Source of the DNA: Microcaldota archaeon
GTDB lineage: Archaea; Micrarchaeota; Micrarchaeia; Burarchaeales; JAKAKT01
Assembly: GCA_026396425.1 (NCBI GenBank)
Contig: JAPLWU010000087.1
Span: 1-11,870, forward strand
Reading direction: 5' to 3'
DNA length: 11,870 nucleotides
Shown here: positions 1 through 7,315 of the stretch, piece by piece
Numbering within the stretch: the first letter of the stretch is position 1
How the letters are laid out: every line of letters starts with the position of its first letter
Notes under the pieces: generated by a model
The model's input: only the letters and a program-made list of their open reading frames with translations
What the model was told of the DNA's origin: nothing
Database searches by the model: none
Translations under genes and position numbers: made by a program

Positions 1-820
1 TTCCCTCGCTGATTGAAATGTAAGGGTCAATTTTGAATAACTCGCAGATTTTCGCAACCTCGGGCCTGACGATAATCGCATCCTTATCCAGCCGGACTCC
101 AACTTTGCTCGCAATCGCCATCTCGAGAACCCCACCGTAAACCCCGCACTCGGTCGCATCGTGCATGGCGTGCACTCCCCCGCAGGCAAAAGAAGTAAGC
201 GCATCATCCACCACGCTCATTTTTCTGACAAGTTTTCGAGCATCATCGGCATGCTTGCCAATCCTTTCCTTAACTCGCTCGTAAAAGAAGCTCGCAAGAA
301 GCGCGCTCGCCTCAATGGCCGCCCCCTTGGTCACAATCAATTTGTCCCCGGCCCTTGCCATCCCCGGCGTAATATACTCCTCCGCGATTCCAATCATGCT
401 CGCCCCGCCCACCATGGGAAAGTTGCAGCCCGGATATCGAGCCGTATGGCCGGCGGGAATCGCAATCCCGAGGCGCTTGCATTCGGAATGCACGCTTCCC
501 CACATTTCCTCGATTTCCGAATCGCTCATCTCCATTGGCAAATTCAAGTCCACAATCAGATACTTGGGCCTCGCGCCCATCACCGCGACATCGCTCGCCA
601 GAATGTTCACGGCAAACCACGCGGCATCCCGCATCCCCAATTCTTTGGCGATATAAAACGGGTCGCTCTCGACCACCAGATACTTCCCGCCAATCTTAAT
701 CACTCCGCAATCCACGCCGTGCTGCGGCCCCACGACAACGTTCCCATCTTTCGCGCCCAGCCTCGGCAGTATCACGCGGTCGAAAAATTCCTTTGGAATC
801 TTGCCCAGTGGGTTGCTCAT
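1..820 (-). CDS. AIR synthase-related protein, HypE-like (3' end outside window)
   Basis: Translation of the complement from an ATG at 820 gives an open frame of 273 codons running off the left edge. It begins MSNPLGKIPKEFFDRVILPR, then GPQHGVDCGVI (about residues 31-41), a central MGARPKYLIVDLNLP stretch typical of the AIRS N-terminal domain, a GDKLIVTKG motif opening the AIRS C-terminal domain, and VHAMHDATECGVYGGVLEMA, matching the HDATxGG signature of HypE/PurM/SelD/ThiL-type ATP-binding proteins. Among these it is closest in pattern to archaeal HypE-like 'AIR synthase-related' proteins, which bind ATP and activate a carboxamide or similar group; the actual substrate here is unknown. It follows the phosphofructokinase remnant by 72 nt in the same direction, so is probably its operon partner. 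No strong ribosome binding site precedes 820. The same frame is open upstream to the TAG at 893-895, with TTG codons at 892 and 835, so the start is uncertain. Confidence 0.85.
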   Translation of the reverse strand, partial: MSNPLGKIPKEFFDRVILPRLGAKDGNVVVGPQHGVDCGVIKIGGKYLVVESDPFYIAKELGMRDAAWFAVNILASDVAVMGARPKYLIVDLNLPMEMSDSEIEEMWGSVHSECKRLGIAIPAGHTARYPGCNFPMVGGASMIGIAEEYITPGMARAGDKLIVTKGAAIEASALLASFFYERVKERIGKHADDARKLVRKMSVVDDALTSFACGGVHAMHDATECGVYGGVLEMAIASKVGVRLDKDAIIVRPEVAKICELFKIDPYISISEG

Positions 821-892
821 GTCATCGCCGGTCAAGTAAAGCCGCAGGCCGAGGGCGAAACCCTTCGCCCAGTGTGCCCTCCTATCGGCCAA

Positions 893-1938
893 CTAATACA
901 ATCTCATGTCGAGCGCGTAGTTCTTGGCCTTGTACTTCTCCGTATCGTACTGCTTCTTGACATCGACGAGGTTGGGTTTCTTCACCGCCTCGAGCGGATG
1001 CCGGTCTTATTGCTTATCATCTCCTCGAGAAGCACGCTGATTCCGCTCAGCCTCGCATGGCCGAACTCGTCCTTCACTTCCGAGTGCAGCACTTCCGTCC
1101 CGCCGACAGGCTTCGCGCCCTCGGCAACCACTATTATGTGGTACTCGTGCCCCTCCTTCTTCTGCTCCTGTATGAGCTCAATCACCCTGTCAATCTTGAA
1201 ATCGTATTCGGGTATGAGAATCATGTCTGCATCCGCGGCGGTTCCGCCTGCCAGAGCGAGATGGCCGGCGTGCCTTCCCATAGCCTCAACGATATGAATC
1301 CACTTGTGCGAGCCCGCCGGAGTCCTCAGCTGGTTTATAGACCTGTGCAGAATCCCGACCGCTGTGCTGAAGCCGATTGTATAATCGGTTCCGGCCAAAT
1401 CCTTGTCTATGGTTTTGGGAATGCCGACTACCGGCACTCCTTCATCGCACAATTTCGCCGCAACGCCGAGCGTGTCGTCCCCGCCGATTGCAACTAGCCC
1501 GTCGAGTCCGAGCTTCTTCACGTTTTTTATCACTATTGACGACTGGTCGATGGTCTCTCCCTTTTCGTTGGTGGTGCTGTACGGATTCGTCCTCGAACTC
1601 CCGAGAATCGTCCCGCCCGTCCTGTCTACGTTGTGCGTGTTCGACTTGTTGAGGCGCCTCATGAGTTCGTTGCTGTTCTTGTAGAAGCTGTTCTCGATGT
1701 CGGCCAGGTCGTATTCGCCGAACCCCTCCCTCTGGGGCATCATCGAGTATATTTTCTTAATCTGGCTCATGTGCTTGCCGAAGTCCTCGCCCTTTATCCT
1801 AAGCAGGCCTTTCCAGCCCTGGAGGATTCCGTAGACCTCGTATCCCTCGTCGATTGCGCGGTACGTGATGGCCTTTATTGCCGAATTGAGGCCCGGGCAG
1901 TCGCCCCCGCCGGTCAAAATGCCAATCCTCTTGACCAT
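893..1938 (-). pseudogene. 6-phosphofructokinase, PPi-type motifs, internally deleted and frameshifted
   Basis: From ATG 1938 (GGGGTG six bases upstream; a GTG at 1947 is less likely) an intact frame encodes 318 residues. Motifs are TGGGDCPGLN near the N-terminus, GGDDT (152-156), GIPKTIDKD (172-180) and MGRHAG (220-225). The second Asp of GGDD and the Lys of PKTID are the residue pair that marks pyrophosphate-dependent enzymes; ATP enzymes have Gly at both sites. The frame stops at 982 just after NKTGI. The family normally continues with the segment like RxxVLGHxxRG...PTAFDR, which binds fructose 6-phosphate; it is missing. Instead, shifted by -1, the complement reads PLEAVKKPNLVDVKK...ALDMRLY and stops at 893, which fits the family C-terminal tail (VPLEEAV-like). 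About 60 residues are therefore lost, with a frame change at the join. It is a true pseudogene or an assembly error; glycolytic neighbours make the second worth excluding. Confidence 0.8.
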
Positions 1939-1979
1939 AACACACACCCCACAATAACTTTTCTCAAGCCAAATCGGAC

Positions 1980-2675
1980 TCAGGGCTTAATTTTCGCTTT
2001 TGCAGGCGCCAGGACATACCGTTTGTCAACAAACAATTCGCGCAAATCAAACATGTTCTCGAGCCTCGCAAGCACAGAATTGAAGCCCACGTAAGAAATT
2101 GAAATTCCTCCCGCGAAAAGAACTCGCTCGAAAGCCACGACCGGAATCAACATCACCCAGAATTCAGGCGTGCTCGGGAAGGAGTAAAGCCAAATGATGC
2201 TTCCAACCGCGTGCGCAGTGAATGTCGCGCCCAGGCTTCTCGCAAGCAACCTGTTCGGCAATGCCATTGCAATAACAGGGATGAGCCAGTAGAGCGAGTA
2301 ATACCATGCCTGCGCCCCAATAGGATGAATGGCGAACAGAATCATGCAGACAATAGGCACTATTGCGCTCTCCTTCCTCCCGTTCCTCGCGAAATAATAA
2401 GCCGCAAACAGCATCGGGAATAATCGGGCAACATTAACGAGCGTAATCGCCTTCCCAAGCAAAACGAAGTTGGCAAGTTCGGCAGCCAATATCGCAGCCA
2501 CTCCCATCCCAATCCCGATGAACGCGGCCGCGAGCGGCCCGAAGAACTGGAACAAGGTGAAGTATTGATTCTCGGCACCGAGCACGCGCGAGAAATTTAT
2601 CTGGTCGGCAACCATGGCGGCAGCCCCGAAAATCATGAAGAACAGAATTTTCCTTCTTGTAATCTCGAAATTCAT
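1980..2675 (-). CDS. polytopic membrane protein of unknown function
   Basis: Starts at ATG 2675, seven to eight bases after GGGGGG; the in-frame codons upstream to 2717 lack a better site. The 231-aa product has a short basic N-terminus (MNFEITRRK) and about six hydrophobic stretches, including ILFFMIFGAAAMVA, FFGPLAAAFIGIGMGVAAIL, LFPMLFAAYYFA, IVPIVCMILFAI, WLIPVIAMALP and FWVMLIPVVAF, and ends in a basic tail (PAKAKIKP). The pattern of FGPxxAAFxGxxxGxxA followed by AELxNF is reminiscent of small ECF-type substrate-binding membrane proteins, but I cannot assign it to a family. The stop is 41 nt before the phosphofructokinase start, in the same direction, so the two are probably cotranscribed. 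A cytosolic catalytic domain is not visible. Confidence 0.8.
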   Translation of the reverse strand: MNFEITRRKILFFMIFGAAAMVADQINFSRVLGAENQYFTLFQFFGPLAAAFIGIGMGVAAILAAELANFVLLGKAITLVNVARLFPMLFAAYYFARNGRKESAIVPIVCMILFAIHPIGAQAWYYSLYWLIPVIAMALPNRLLARSLGATFTAHAVGSIIWLYSFPSTPEFWVMLIPVVAFERVLFAGGISISYVGFNSVLARLENMFDLRELFVDKRYVLAPAKAKIKP

Positions 2676-2767
2676 GGCAATCCCCCCACAATATCGGCCA
2701 TTATCCTGCTTGCCCAATTTCCCGGGCGACTCATCCTCGATGCGAGTATTCCCGCCTTCAATTTTTT

Positions 2768-2870
2768 ATTTCTTCAGTTTCTCGAGCCGAGCGTTCCCTT
2801 CTGCAAATCTCATTTCTTCAGTTTCTCGAGTGACTCCTTCACGAGCGGCATCCCCTTCTGCAGATTCTCC
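2768..2870. repeat. partial duplication of the aminotransferase 3' end
   Basis: The 19-mer ATTTCTTCAGTTTCTCGAG occurs at 2812-2830, where it encodes the last residues and stop of the aminotransferase, and again at 2768-2786 just beyond the stop. A second shared block, CCCTTCTGCA-AT, lies at 2796-2807 and again at 2853-2865 in the same order. The non-coding copy is about 13 bp shorter between the blocks. It no longer encodes a readable tail, so it looks like a decayed remnant of a tandem duplication. Confidence 0.75.
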
Positions 2871-3979
2871 AGCGAAGTGGCATAGCTGAACCTCAAATAA
2901 CCCTCGCCGTATTTTCCGAACGCGCTCCCGTGCAGGCACGCGACCCCAGCATCGTTGAGCAGGTGCGTCATGACATCTTTTGCGGGCATCCCGAAGCTCT
3001 TCACGTTCGGGAAGGCGTAGAAAGCCCCGCGCGGCTTCCTGCAGCTCACTCCGTCAATTCCATTCAGCGCCCCGTGTATGTACTCCATCCTCCTTATGTA
3101 CTCCTTCCTCGATTTCTCCACGAAATCCTGCGGGCCCCTCAGTGCCTCAATGGCGGCCTTCTGCACGAAAGACACCGGGCAGGACCAGATGTTGATTCCA
3201 ATCCTGGTCATCATGTCCACGAGTTCCTTCGGGGCGATTGCATAGCCCAAACGCCATCCGGTCATTGCATAAGTTTTCGAGAATCCGTCAATCATAATCG
3301 TCCTCTCCTTCATGCCGGGCTCCGAAAGCGGGGAGGCGTGCTCGTCGTTGTAGATGAGCTTGGAATACACTTCGTCGCTCACGAGCCACAAATTATGCCT
3401 CTTCACTATCTCGCATATCCCCTGAATGTCCTTCTTCGTGAGAATCGAGCCGCAAGGGTTGTGGGGCGAGTTTATGCAAATCATCTTGGTCTTCTTCGTG
3501 ACCATTTTCTCCAAATCAGAAATGTCAAACCTGAAGTCTTTTTCCTCATCGAGCGGGAGAAGCACGGGCTTGGCCCCGACGAAGTTCACAACAGACTCGT
3601 AAATCGGGAAGCTTGGGTTTGGTATTATCACTTCCTCGCCAGGATTCACGAGAGTCGTAATCGCCCCGTAAATTGCCGGCTTGGCGCCCGGCAGAACGAC
3701 AACCTCCTCTGGCTTGACTTCCACCCGCCTGTCTTTCGAAATATGCTCCGCGATTGCCTGCCTCAGGTCGGCGATTCCGCAGGCGGGCGTGTAGTGCGTC
3801 TGGTTATCCTTGAGCGCCTTGCAGGCAGCATCTTTTATGTTCTGGGGAGTATCAAAATCGGGCTCGCCAATCTCGAAGTGCATGATTTTCTTGCCCTGCG
3901 CCTCGAGCCCCTTGGCCATCGCCAAAACTTCAAAAGCAGTTTCCGTTCCCATGAGCGACATCCTATCTGCCAGCTTCAT
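2810..3979 (-). CDS. class I PLP-dependent aminotransferase (aspartate aminotransferase-like)
   Basis: A 389-aa fold-type I aminotransferase, normal length for the family. It likely transfers an amino group between an amino acid and a 2-oxo acid in the cytoplasm using pyridoxal phosphate. Visible marks: FEIGEPDFDTP (35-44), HYTPACGIADLR (62-73), NSPHNPCG (170-177), SDEVYS (201-206) with the cofactor-contacting Asp and Tyr, the Schiff-base lysine K235 in GFSKTYAMTGWRLGY, and LRFSYA (362-367) with the carboxylate-binding Arg363. ATG 3979 lies a few bases after GAGGTGG, an excellent ribosome binding site. It appears to be the first gene of the leftward operon. The amino-donor specificity (aspartate, alanine or aromatic) cannot be read from the sequence; archaeal AspC-type is the default. 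Confidence 0.93.
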   Translation of the reverse strand: MKLADRMSLMGTETAFEVLAMAKGLEAQGKKIMHFEIGEPDFDTPQNIKDAACKALKDNQTHYTPACGIADLRQAIAEHISKDRRVEVKPEEVVVLPGAKPAIYGAITTLVNPGEEVIIPNPSFPIYESVVNFVGAKPVLLPLDEEKDFRFDISDLEKMVTKKTKMICINSPHNPCGSILTKKDIQGICEIVKRHNLWLVSDEVYSKLIYNDEHASPLSEPGMKERTIMIDGFSKTYAMTGWRLGYAIAPKELVDMMTRIGINIWSCPVSFVQKAAIEALRGPQDFVEKSRKEYIRRMEYIHGALNGIDGVSCRKPRGAFYAFPNVKSFGMPAKDVMTHLLNDAGVACLHGSAFGKYGEGYLRFSYATSLENLQKGMPLVKESLEKLKK

Positions 3980-4021
3980 CTTCCCACCTCTAAATTCGGT
4001 TTCAGTTGAAGGAGTATTCGA

Positions 4022-4040
4022 CGGAAAGGTTTATTTATTC
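4022..4040. promoter_or_regulatory. archaeal promoter, possibly bidirectional
   Basis: CGGAAAGG followed by TTTATTTATT (4030-4039) matches an archaeal BRE plus TATA box. It lies about 50 bp before the Cys-rich gene, predicting a start near 4060 and a leader of about 25 nt holding the AGGTG at 4075-4079. Read in reverse, AATAAATAAA is 55 bp from the aminotransferase ATG, so the same box could serve both divergent genes; the plus orientation fits the consensus better. Confidence 0.6.
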
Positions 4041-4085
4041 TCTGACGGCCTCAATTAGAGCGGGATTTCCGCGTAGGTGCTACAC

Positions 4086-5687
4086 ATGGCTCAGAATGTT
4101 GGCAACGAACCTCTGGTATACAAAGAAGTCGACAGGCAGTTCAGGGCCACGTGCAAGGCAATTTTCGGCCGGGAGGTCGGCGAGCTCAGGGATTTTGAGG
4201 ATTGGCTCTCGCCAAAGGACTTCAGACTTGACAAAAGAAAGTCTAAAATATCAAACGCGCCAATCTTCCTTGCCTCCAAATATTACCCAAAAGGCGCGAA
4301 GTTCTGCAGTTACGAGGAATCCCTTTCGGCATTGAAGTTCGAGCCGCTAAATTTAAACGAAACAAAAGACATCGACTCCCTCGTAAGCGCCGTGAGGGAG
4401 CGTCTGTATTACGCGGGCGACATAGTGCTCGGGAACTCGAATTTCACCTTCGCCGCCTCGAATATATTCGATTCGAGCTTCATCTACCATTCGATAAACG
4501 TCACCGACTCGAAATACGTTGCATTCTCCGACGAGATAAGAATCTCCGAGGCGGTTTTCGGCTGCCTCATTGCCGGCATTATGAAGAACGCGATAAGGGC
4601 CCTGGATGCCTATAACGATTCGCGGTGCCTCGAAACTTACAAGTGCTTCTTCTGCAACGACACTTATTTCTCCCACGGGCTTACAAACTCCACGGACTGC
4701 ATCTTCTGCTTCAACGGAAAGAACATGACCCGCCGCATAGGGAACATGGAGCTCCCCCGCGAAAAATATTCCGAGCTAAAGAAAAAGCTCATGTCCGAGT
4801 TCGCCGAGCGGCTGTCGAAGGAGCACCGCCTGCCCACGCTTCTGGAAATAGTAGCGGAAAGCAATGACGGGGCTGACGAGTCGCTCCTTAAAAAAATAGC
4901 CGGCAAATCCCCCGGCGTGCCCACCAACAAGGAAAAAATCGAGGAATCTTTCTCGAAAACAACCCAACTGATTCTCGGGACTCCGCTGAGTGGGATAGAC
5001 CGGTATGCTGATTGGCTCAGCTCATACGCGGTTGATGAATCGAAGCTGGCGAAATCCGCCGCGAGCGGCAAGCCAATCCGCATCTACCGCAATGCCAACT
5101 TCATGGATTTCCCCGAGGACAGGCTCCTCCTTCTTGAAGAGGCCGAGGAGCTTGGCAGGATGGCGAAAATGGACAAAAAGGATGTTGAAGCTCTCAACTT
5201 GGGCAGGTTGGGCCAGATTGCTTATTTCTCCCCGGTTGTATCCGTCGGCAATTCATACAACATGATTGAATGCCCAACGGTCGAGGATTCCATGAACTGC
5301 TACAAATGCAATGCCGCCTACAACGATAAGGACTGCGCGTATTCATACTGGCCCCGTGACAGCCAGGCCATAATAGGCTCGAATACGGTTTTCGTTTCCT
5401 CGTACTGCCTGAAGTGCTTCCACTCAAAAAAGCTCCAGAGGTGCCTCGAGGTCGACAGCTCGGAAAACTGTTCCGAACTCTATTTCGGCTACAACTGCGA
5501 GAACGTCATATCCTCTATTTTCTGCTTCAACGCCAGGAACATGTCGTGCGCAGTCGGCAACACCCCAATTTCAAGGGAAAAGTTCTCGCAAATAAAGGTT
5601 CAGCTCCAGGATTGGCTGGTCGAAAAGCTCGAGAGGGACAAAAAGCTTCCATTCAGCATACTCAACCTCGGCTCAGGCCGGCCATAG
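4086..5687 (+). CDS. two-repeat Cys-rich protein of unknown function
   Basis: The start is ATG 4086, six bases after AGGTG. The 533-aa protein has no signal peptide or clear membrane helix. It contains two related modules. Each has RCLE (residues 180 and 452), then exactly 26 residues on IFCFN (206-210 and 478-482), followed by (K/R)NM, GN, REK(Y/F)S and a charged helix ending in a leucine-proline. Within the modules are several C-x2-C pairs (CFFC, CIFC, CYKC, CLKC) that could bind zinc or an Fe-S centre. Cysteines followed by a (K/R)EKYxxL helix recall the Cys-rich repeat proteins of candidate-phylum bacteria often mislabelled 'caib/baif family'; this is a pattern resemblance only. It is transcribed alone from its own promoter, divergent from the aminotransferase. 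I do not recognise a function. Confidence 0.85.
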   Translation: MAQNVGNEPLVYKEVDRQFRATCKAIFGREVGELRDFEDWLSPKDFRLDKRKSKISNAPIFLASKYYPKGAKFCSYEESLSALKFEPLNLNETKDIDSLVSAVRERLYYAGDIVLGNSNFTFAASNIFDSSFIYHSINVTDSKYVAFSDEIRISEAVFGCLIAGIMKNAIRALDAYNDSRCLETYKCFFCNDTYFSHGLTNSTDCIFCFNGKNMTRRIGNMELPREKYSELKKKLMSEFAERLSKEHRLPTLLEIVAESNDGADESLLKKIAGKSPGVPTNKEKIEESFSKTTQLILGTPLSGIDRYADWLSSYAVDESKLAKSAASGKPIRIYRNANFMDFPEDRLLLLEEAEELGRMAKMDKKDVEALNLGRLGQIAYFSPVVSVGNSYNMIECPTVEDSMNCYKCNAAYNDKDCAYSYWPRDSQAIIGSNTVFVSSYCLKCFHSKKLQRCLEVDSSENCSELYFGYNCENVISSIFCFNARNMSCAVGNTPISREKFSQIKVQLQDWLVEKLERDKKLPFSILNLGSGRP

Positions 5688-5703
5688 TCTCGCGATTGTC
5701 GAA

Positions 5704-5759
5704 CGCAAAGCTATTTATACTCCGTCGTAGATTCTTCTACGTTAAACTTCGGAGGGGTG
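5704..5759 (+). promoter_or_regulatory. promoter with hairpin/dyad and ribosome binding site
   Basis: CGCAAAG (BRE-like) precedes CTATTTATAC (5711-5720), a TATA box. About 25 bp further, at the expected transcript start, is a perfect 6-bp inverted repeat with a 4-nt spacer, CGTAGA-TTCT-TCTACG (5726-5741). GGAGGGGTG (5751-5759) is a very strong ribosome binding site six bases before the ATG. The dyad could be an operator or a leader hairpin. Confidence 0.65.
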
Positions 5760-5765
5760 TTTTCA

Positions 5766-5975
5766 ATGGATCCGGAAGGACTCAAGACTCTCGTGCGTGA
5801 TTTGGGCAACCTGATAGGGGGCGCTCTCGTGCTGTTTGCGCTTACGACAGTCACGTCAGACTCCACGCAGACAATCGCATATGCGTCGGTTGGAATAGGC
5901 TGCATGCTCCTGCCCATGGCAATGTACGGCCTGCCTGGGCAAAAGGCGGCCTCGGAAGCAAGGAAAAAGAGATAA
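5766..5975 (+). CDS. small two-helix membrane protein
   Basis: A 69-aa protein starting at ATG 5766, chosen because GGAGGGGTG is six bases upstream; a GTG nine bases earlier overlaps that site. Two hydrophobic segments are visible: NLIGGALVLFALTTV (about 15-29) and TIAYASVGIGCMLLPMAMYGL (about 35-55), joined by a short polar loop, with a basic C-terminal tail ending ARKKR. By the positive-inside rule both ends would be cytoplasmic. No known family is recognised. It has its own promoter and strong translation signals, so it is probably a real, well-expressed small protein. Confidence 0.75.
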   Translation: MDPEGLKTLVRDLGNLIGGALVLFALTTVTSDSTQTIAYASVGIGCMLLPMAMYGLPGQKAASEARKKR

Positions 5976-6060
5976 TCCTGCCGAGGCAAGGAAGAGGAGA
6001 TAGCCCCGCCTGGGCAAGTAAAGGCGACTGCCTGAACTCCGCTGAGGCAAGGCGAGGGAA
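5933..6060. repeat. degenerate repeats between small membrane gene and GAPDH
   Basis: GCCTGGGCAA occurs at 5933-5942 and 6008-6017, each followed shortly by AAAGGCG or AAAGGCG-like bases. GAGGCAAGG occurs at 5983-5991 and 6044-6052, with a weaker third match (GGAAGCAAGG) near 5954. The array starts inside the end of the small membrane gene and fills the 129-bp gap before the GAPDH stop, which otherwise holds no gene. A decayed tandem duplication is likely. Confidence 0.5.
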
Positions 6061-6104
6061 GTAGTCTGACGAGTAGTTCGGGCATCCCCAATTCTCAAAC
6101 GGAC

Positions 6105-7097
6105 TCAGCAGGCGAAGGCCTCCTCCATCTTCTTCTTTATCCTATTTATTCCCAGCACCTCGTCCGTCAGCTTGAGCGAGTGTGCCTTATCTAGGGTGCC
6201 GCAGAGCGCCATAGTTGCGTCGATGTTCTCGGGCACTATGCACGACATCTGCGGCACCGATAAGGCAATGGAGACGGTGTGGTCGGAGACAGAATAAGTG
6301 TCAAGGTGGAGGTTGGTGGCGTACAGGTCGAATTCGAACGCATTCGGCTTGCTAATCATCTCCTGCAGCGAGTTTTCTTTTTCGAGCACTGCCACCCTCG
6401 GCTCCCAGCGGAATATCTCCCTAATCTCCTCCTTTTCCGGGATTTCCCACCTGAAGGTCATGCCGACCTCGTAAGCGTGGACTTCGGATGGGTACGGGCA
6501 ATCCGACGCCTGCACCGGGAGGTAGGGCAGTATGGACTTCAAATCATCGCCCAAAGTTCCCGGCGCGTCGGCGCGGCTCGCGGATATGGGCCTCACCACG
6601 ACTTTCGACATGCAGGCAGAGCCGTACTCCTCGACCAGGGGGGTTATGAGCCTGCAGATGCCTGTCGGGCTGCAGTTCACAACCCTTACGTACTTCATCC
6701 CCTTCGCTCTTTCAAAGTTCGAACGGGCGTTGAAGCTTGTTTCGGCTATCTGCGGATTCTCGCCCCCCTGGAAGATGGCGGCTCTGCCCATTGGGACGTA
6801 TAAGGACTGCTTGTTCAGCAGGCCCTTTGTCGGAGGGGATGCGTCAATCACGAGGTCGCTCTCCCCCACCATTTCGGCTATACCCCCCTCGACGTCTATG
6901 CCGGCGAGCGCGAACGAATCAACGCGCTTCTTTTCCGCGTAAATGGGAATCCCCCTCTCCCGCGCAAGGTAAGCCCTCGCATTCACGGTGTATTTCGAAA
7001 CCCCGACCAGCTTTAGGTTTGGATGCTTCGCTGCCGCATCCGCGACGCGCATGCCAAGTTTTCCGTAGCCGTTGACCGAAACCTTCAGCTGCGAGAT
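6105..7097 (-). CDS. gap: archaeal glyceraldehyde-3-phosphate dehydrogenase
   Basis: Tetrameric NAD(P)-dependent glycolytic/gluconeogenic enzyme of the archaeal class. The frame reads LKVSVNGYGKLGMRVADA, the Rossmann GxGxxG fingerprint; PIYA and VIDASPP follow, then RAAIFQGGE, and VRVVNCSPTGICRL with the catalytic Cys (about residue 142). IVPENIDATMAL near the end matches the family's IVPENIDCIRAM. The first Met (7052) would delete the nucleotide-binding strand, so translation must begin upstream. The frame opens at the TAA 7119-7121 and contains no ATG, GTG or TTG before that Met; ATC at 7097 sits five bases after GGGGGGTG and gives a product of normal start position and about 330 aa. The middle region, where relatives have PSHHGPDVVSV and PTTLMHMH, is divergent and about 20 residues shorter, with a His in SEVHAYEVG possibly taking the catalytic-His role. 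Function is well supported; the start codon is unusual or a sequence error. Confidence 0.88.
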   Translation of the reverse strand: MSQLKVSVNGYGKLGMRVADAAAKHPNLKLVGVSKYTVNARAYLARERGIPIYAEKKRVDSFALAGIDVEGGIAEMVGESDLVIDASPPTKGLLNKQSLYVPMGRAAIFQGGENPQIAETSFNARSNFERAKGMKYVRVVNCSPTGICRLITPLVEEYGSACMSKVVVRPISASRADAPGTLGDDLKSILPYLPVQASDCPYPSEVHAYEVGMTFRWEIPEKEEIREIFRWEPRVAVLEKENSLQEMISKPNAFEFDLYATNLHLDTYSVSDHTVSIALSVPQMSCIVPENIDATMALCGTLDKAHSLKLTDEVLGINRIKKKMEEAFAC

Positions 7098-7160
7098 AAC
7101 GACACCCCCCGTGCGACTTTACGCTTTATTCCCCCGTTCTCTCTCTTTTCCCAATTTCTG

Positions 7161-7190
7161 CATACTACTTCATACTATTTCATACTTTAA
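7161..7190. promoter_or_regulatory. three 10-bp direct repeats upstream of gap
   Basis: CATACTACTT, CATACTATTT and CATACTTTAA follow each other without gaps at 7161, 7171 and 7181. Ten-base spacing puts them on one face of the helix. On the gap strand the boxes GGTTTAAAGT (near 7187) or CTATTTAAAT (near 7203) are TATA candidates, which would place the repeats between TATA box and transcript start, a typical repressor position. Confidence 0.55.
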
Positions 7191-7227
7191 ACCTACCAAT
7201 TTAAATAGCTATCTTTTTACCTAGCTT

Positions 7228-7291
7228 TGCTACTAAAATAGTTCTTGCTCCTAATGTCGAAAAACTGCTCCTAAAGTCGGTATCTTTATAA
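7228..7291 (+). promoter_or_regulatory. triple repeat plus TATA box of a leaderless promoter
   Basis: Three related 14-mers, TGCTACTAAAATAG (7228), TGCTCCTAATGTCG (7246) and TGCTCCTAAAGTCG (7266), lie 18 and 20 bp apart. The last two differ at one base. They end just before CTTTATAA (7284-7291). That TATA box is 28 bp upstream of the ATG at 7316, and no ribosome binding site lies between, so the downstream mRNA is probably leaderless. The repeats would suit an activator or repressor acting at the box. Confidence 0.6.
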
Positions 7292-7315
7292 GGTCGGCAA
7301 ACGAAGTAGCTGAAT

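Noticed and set aside
982..1010. Programmed -1 frameshift in phosphofructokinase
   Set aside because: There is no slippery heptamer at the join, and a shift would still leave out about 60 essential residues.
161..1297. 378-codon open frame on the plus strand, and other long frames at 2930-4009 and 1057-1497
   Set aside because: They lie antisense to genes with clear protein families (AIRS-like, phosphofructokinase, aminotransferase) and arise from GC-biased codon use; their translations show no family features.
5711..6091. 126-codon minus-strand frame over the small membrane gene
   Set aside because: It lacks a ribosome binding site, lies opposite a gene with a strong promoter, and its apparent repeats come from the duplicated GAGGCAAGG DNA.
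5976..6104. Possible structured RNA or tRNA in the GC-rich gap
   Set aside because: No cloverleaf arms or GTTCRA-type T loop can be drawn; the repeats explain the self-similarity.
7161..7280. CRISPR-like array
   Set aside because: Repeat units are only 10-14 bp with no spacers of typical size and no cas genes in the window.
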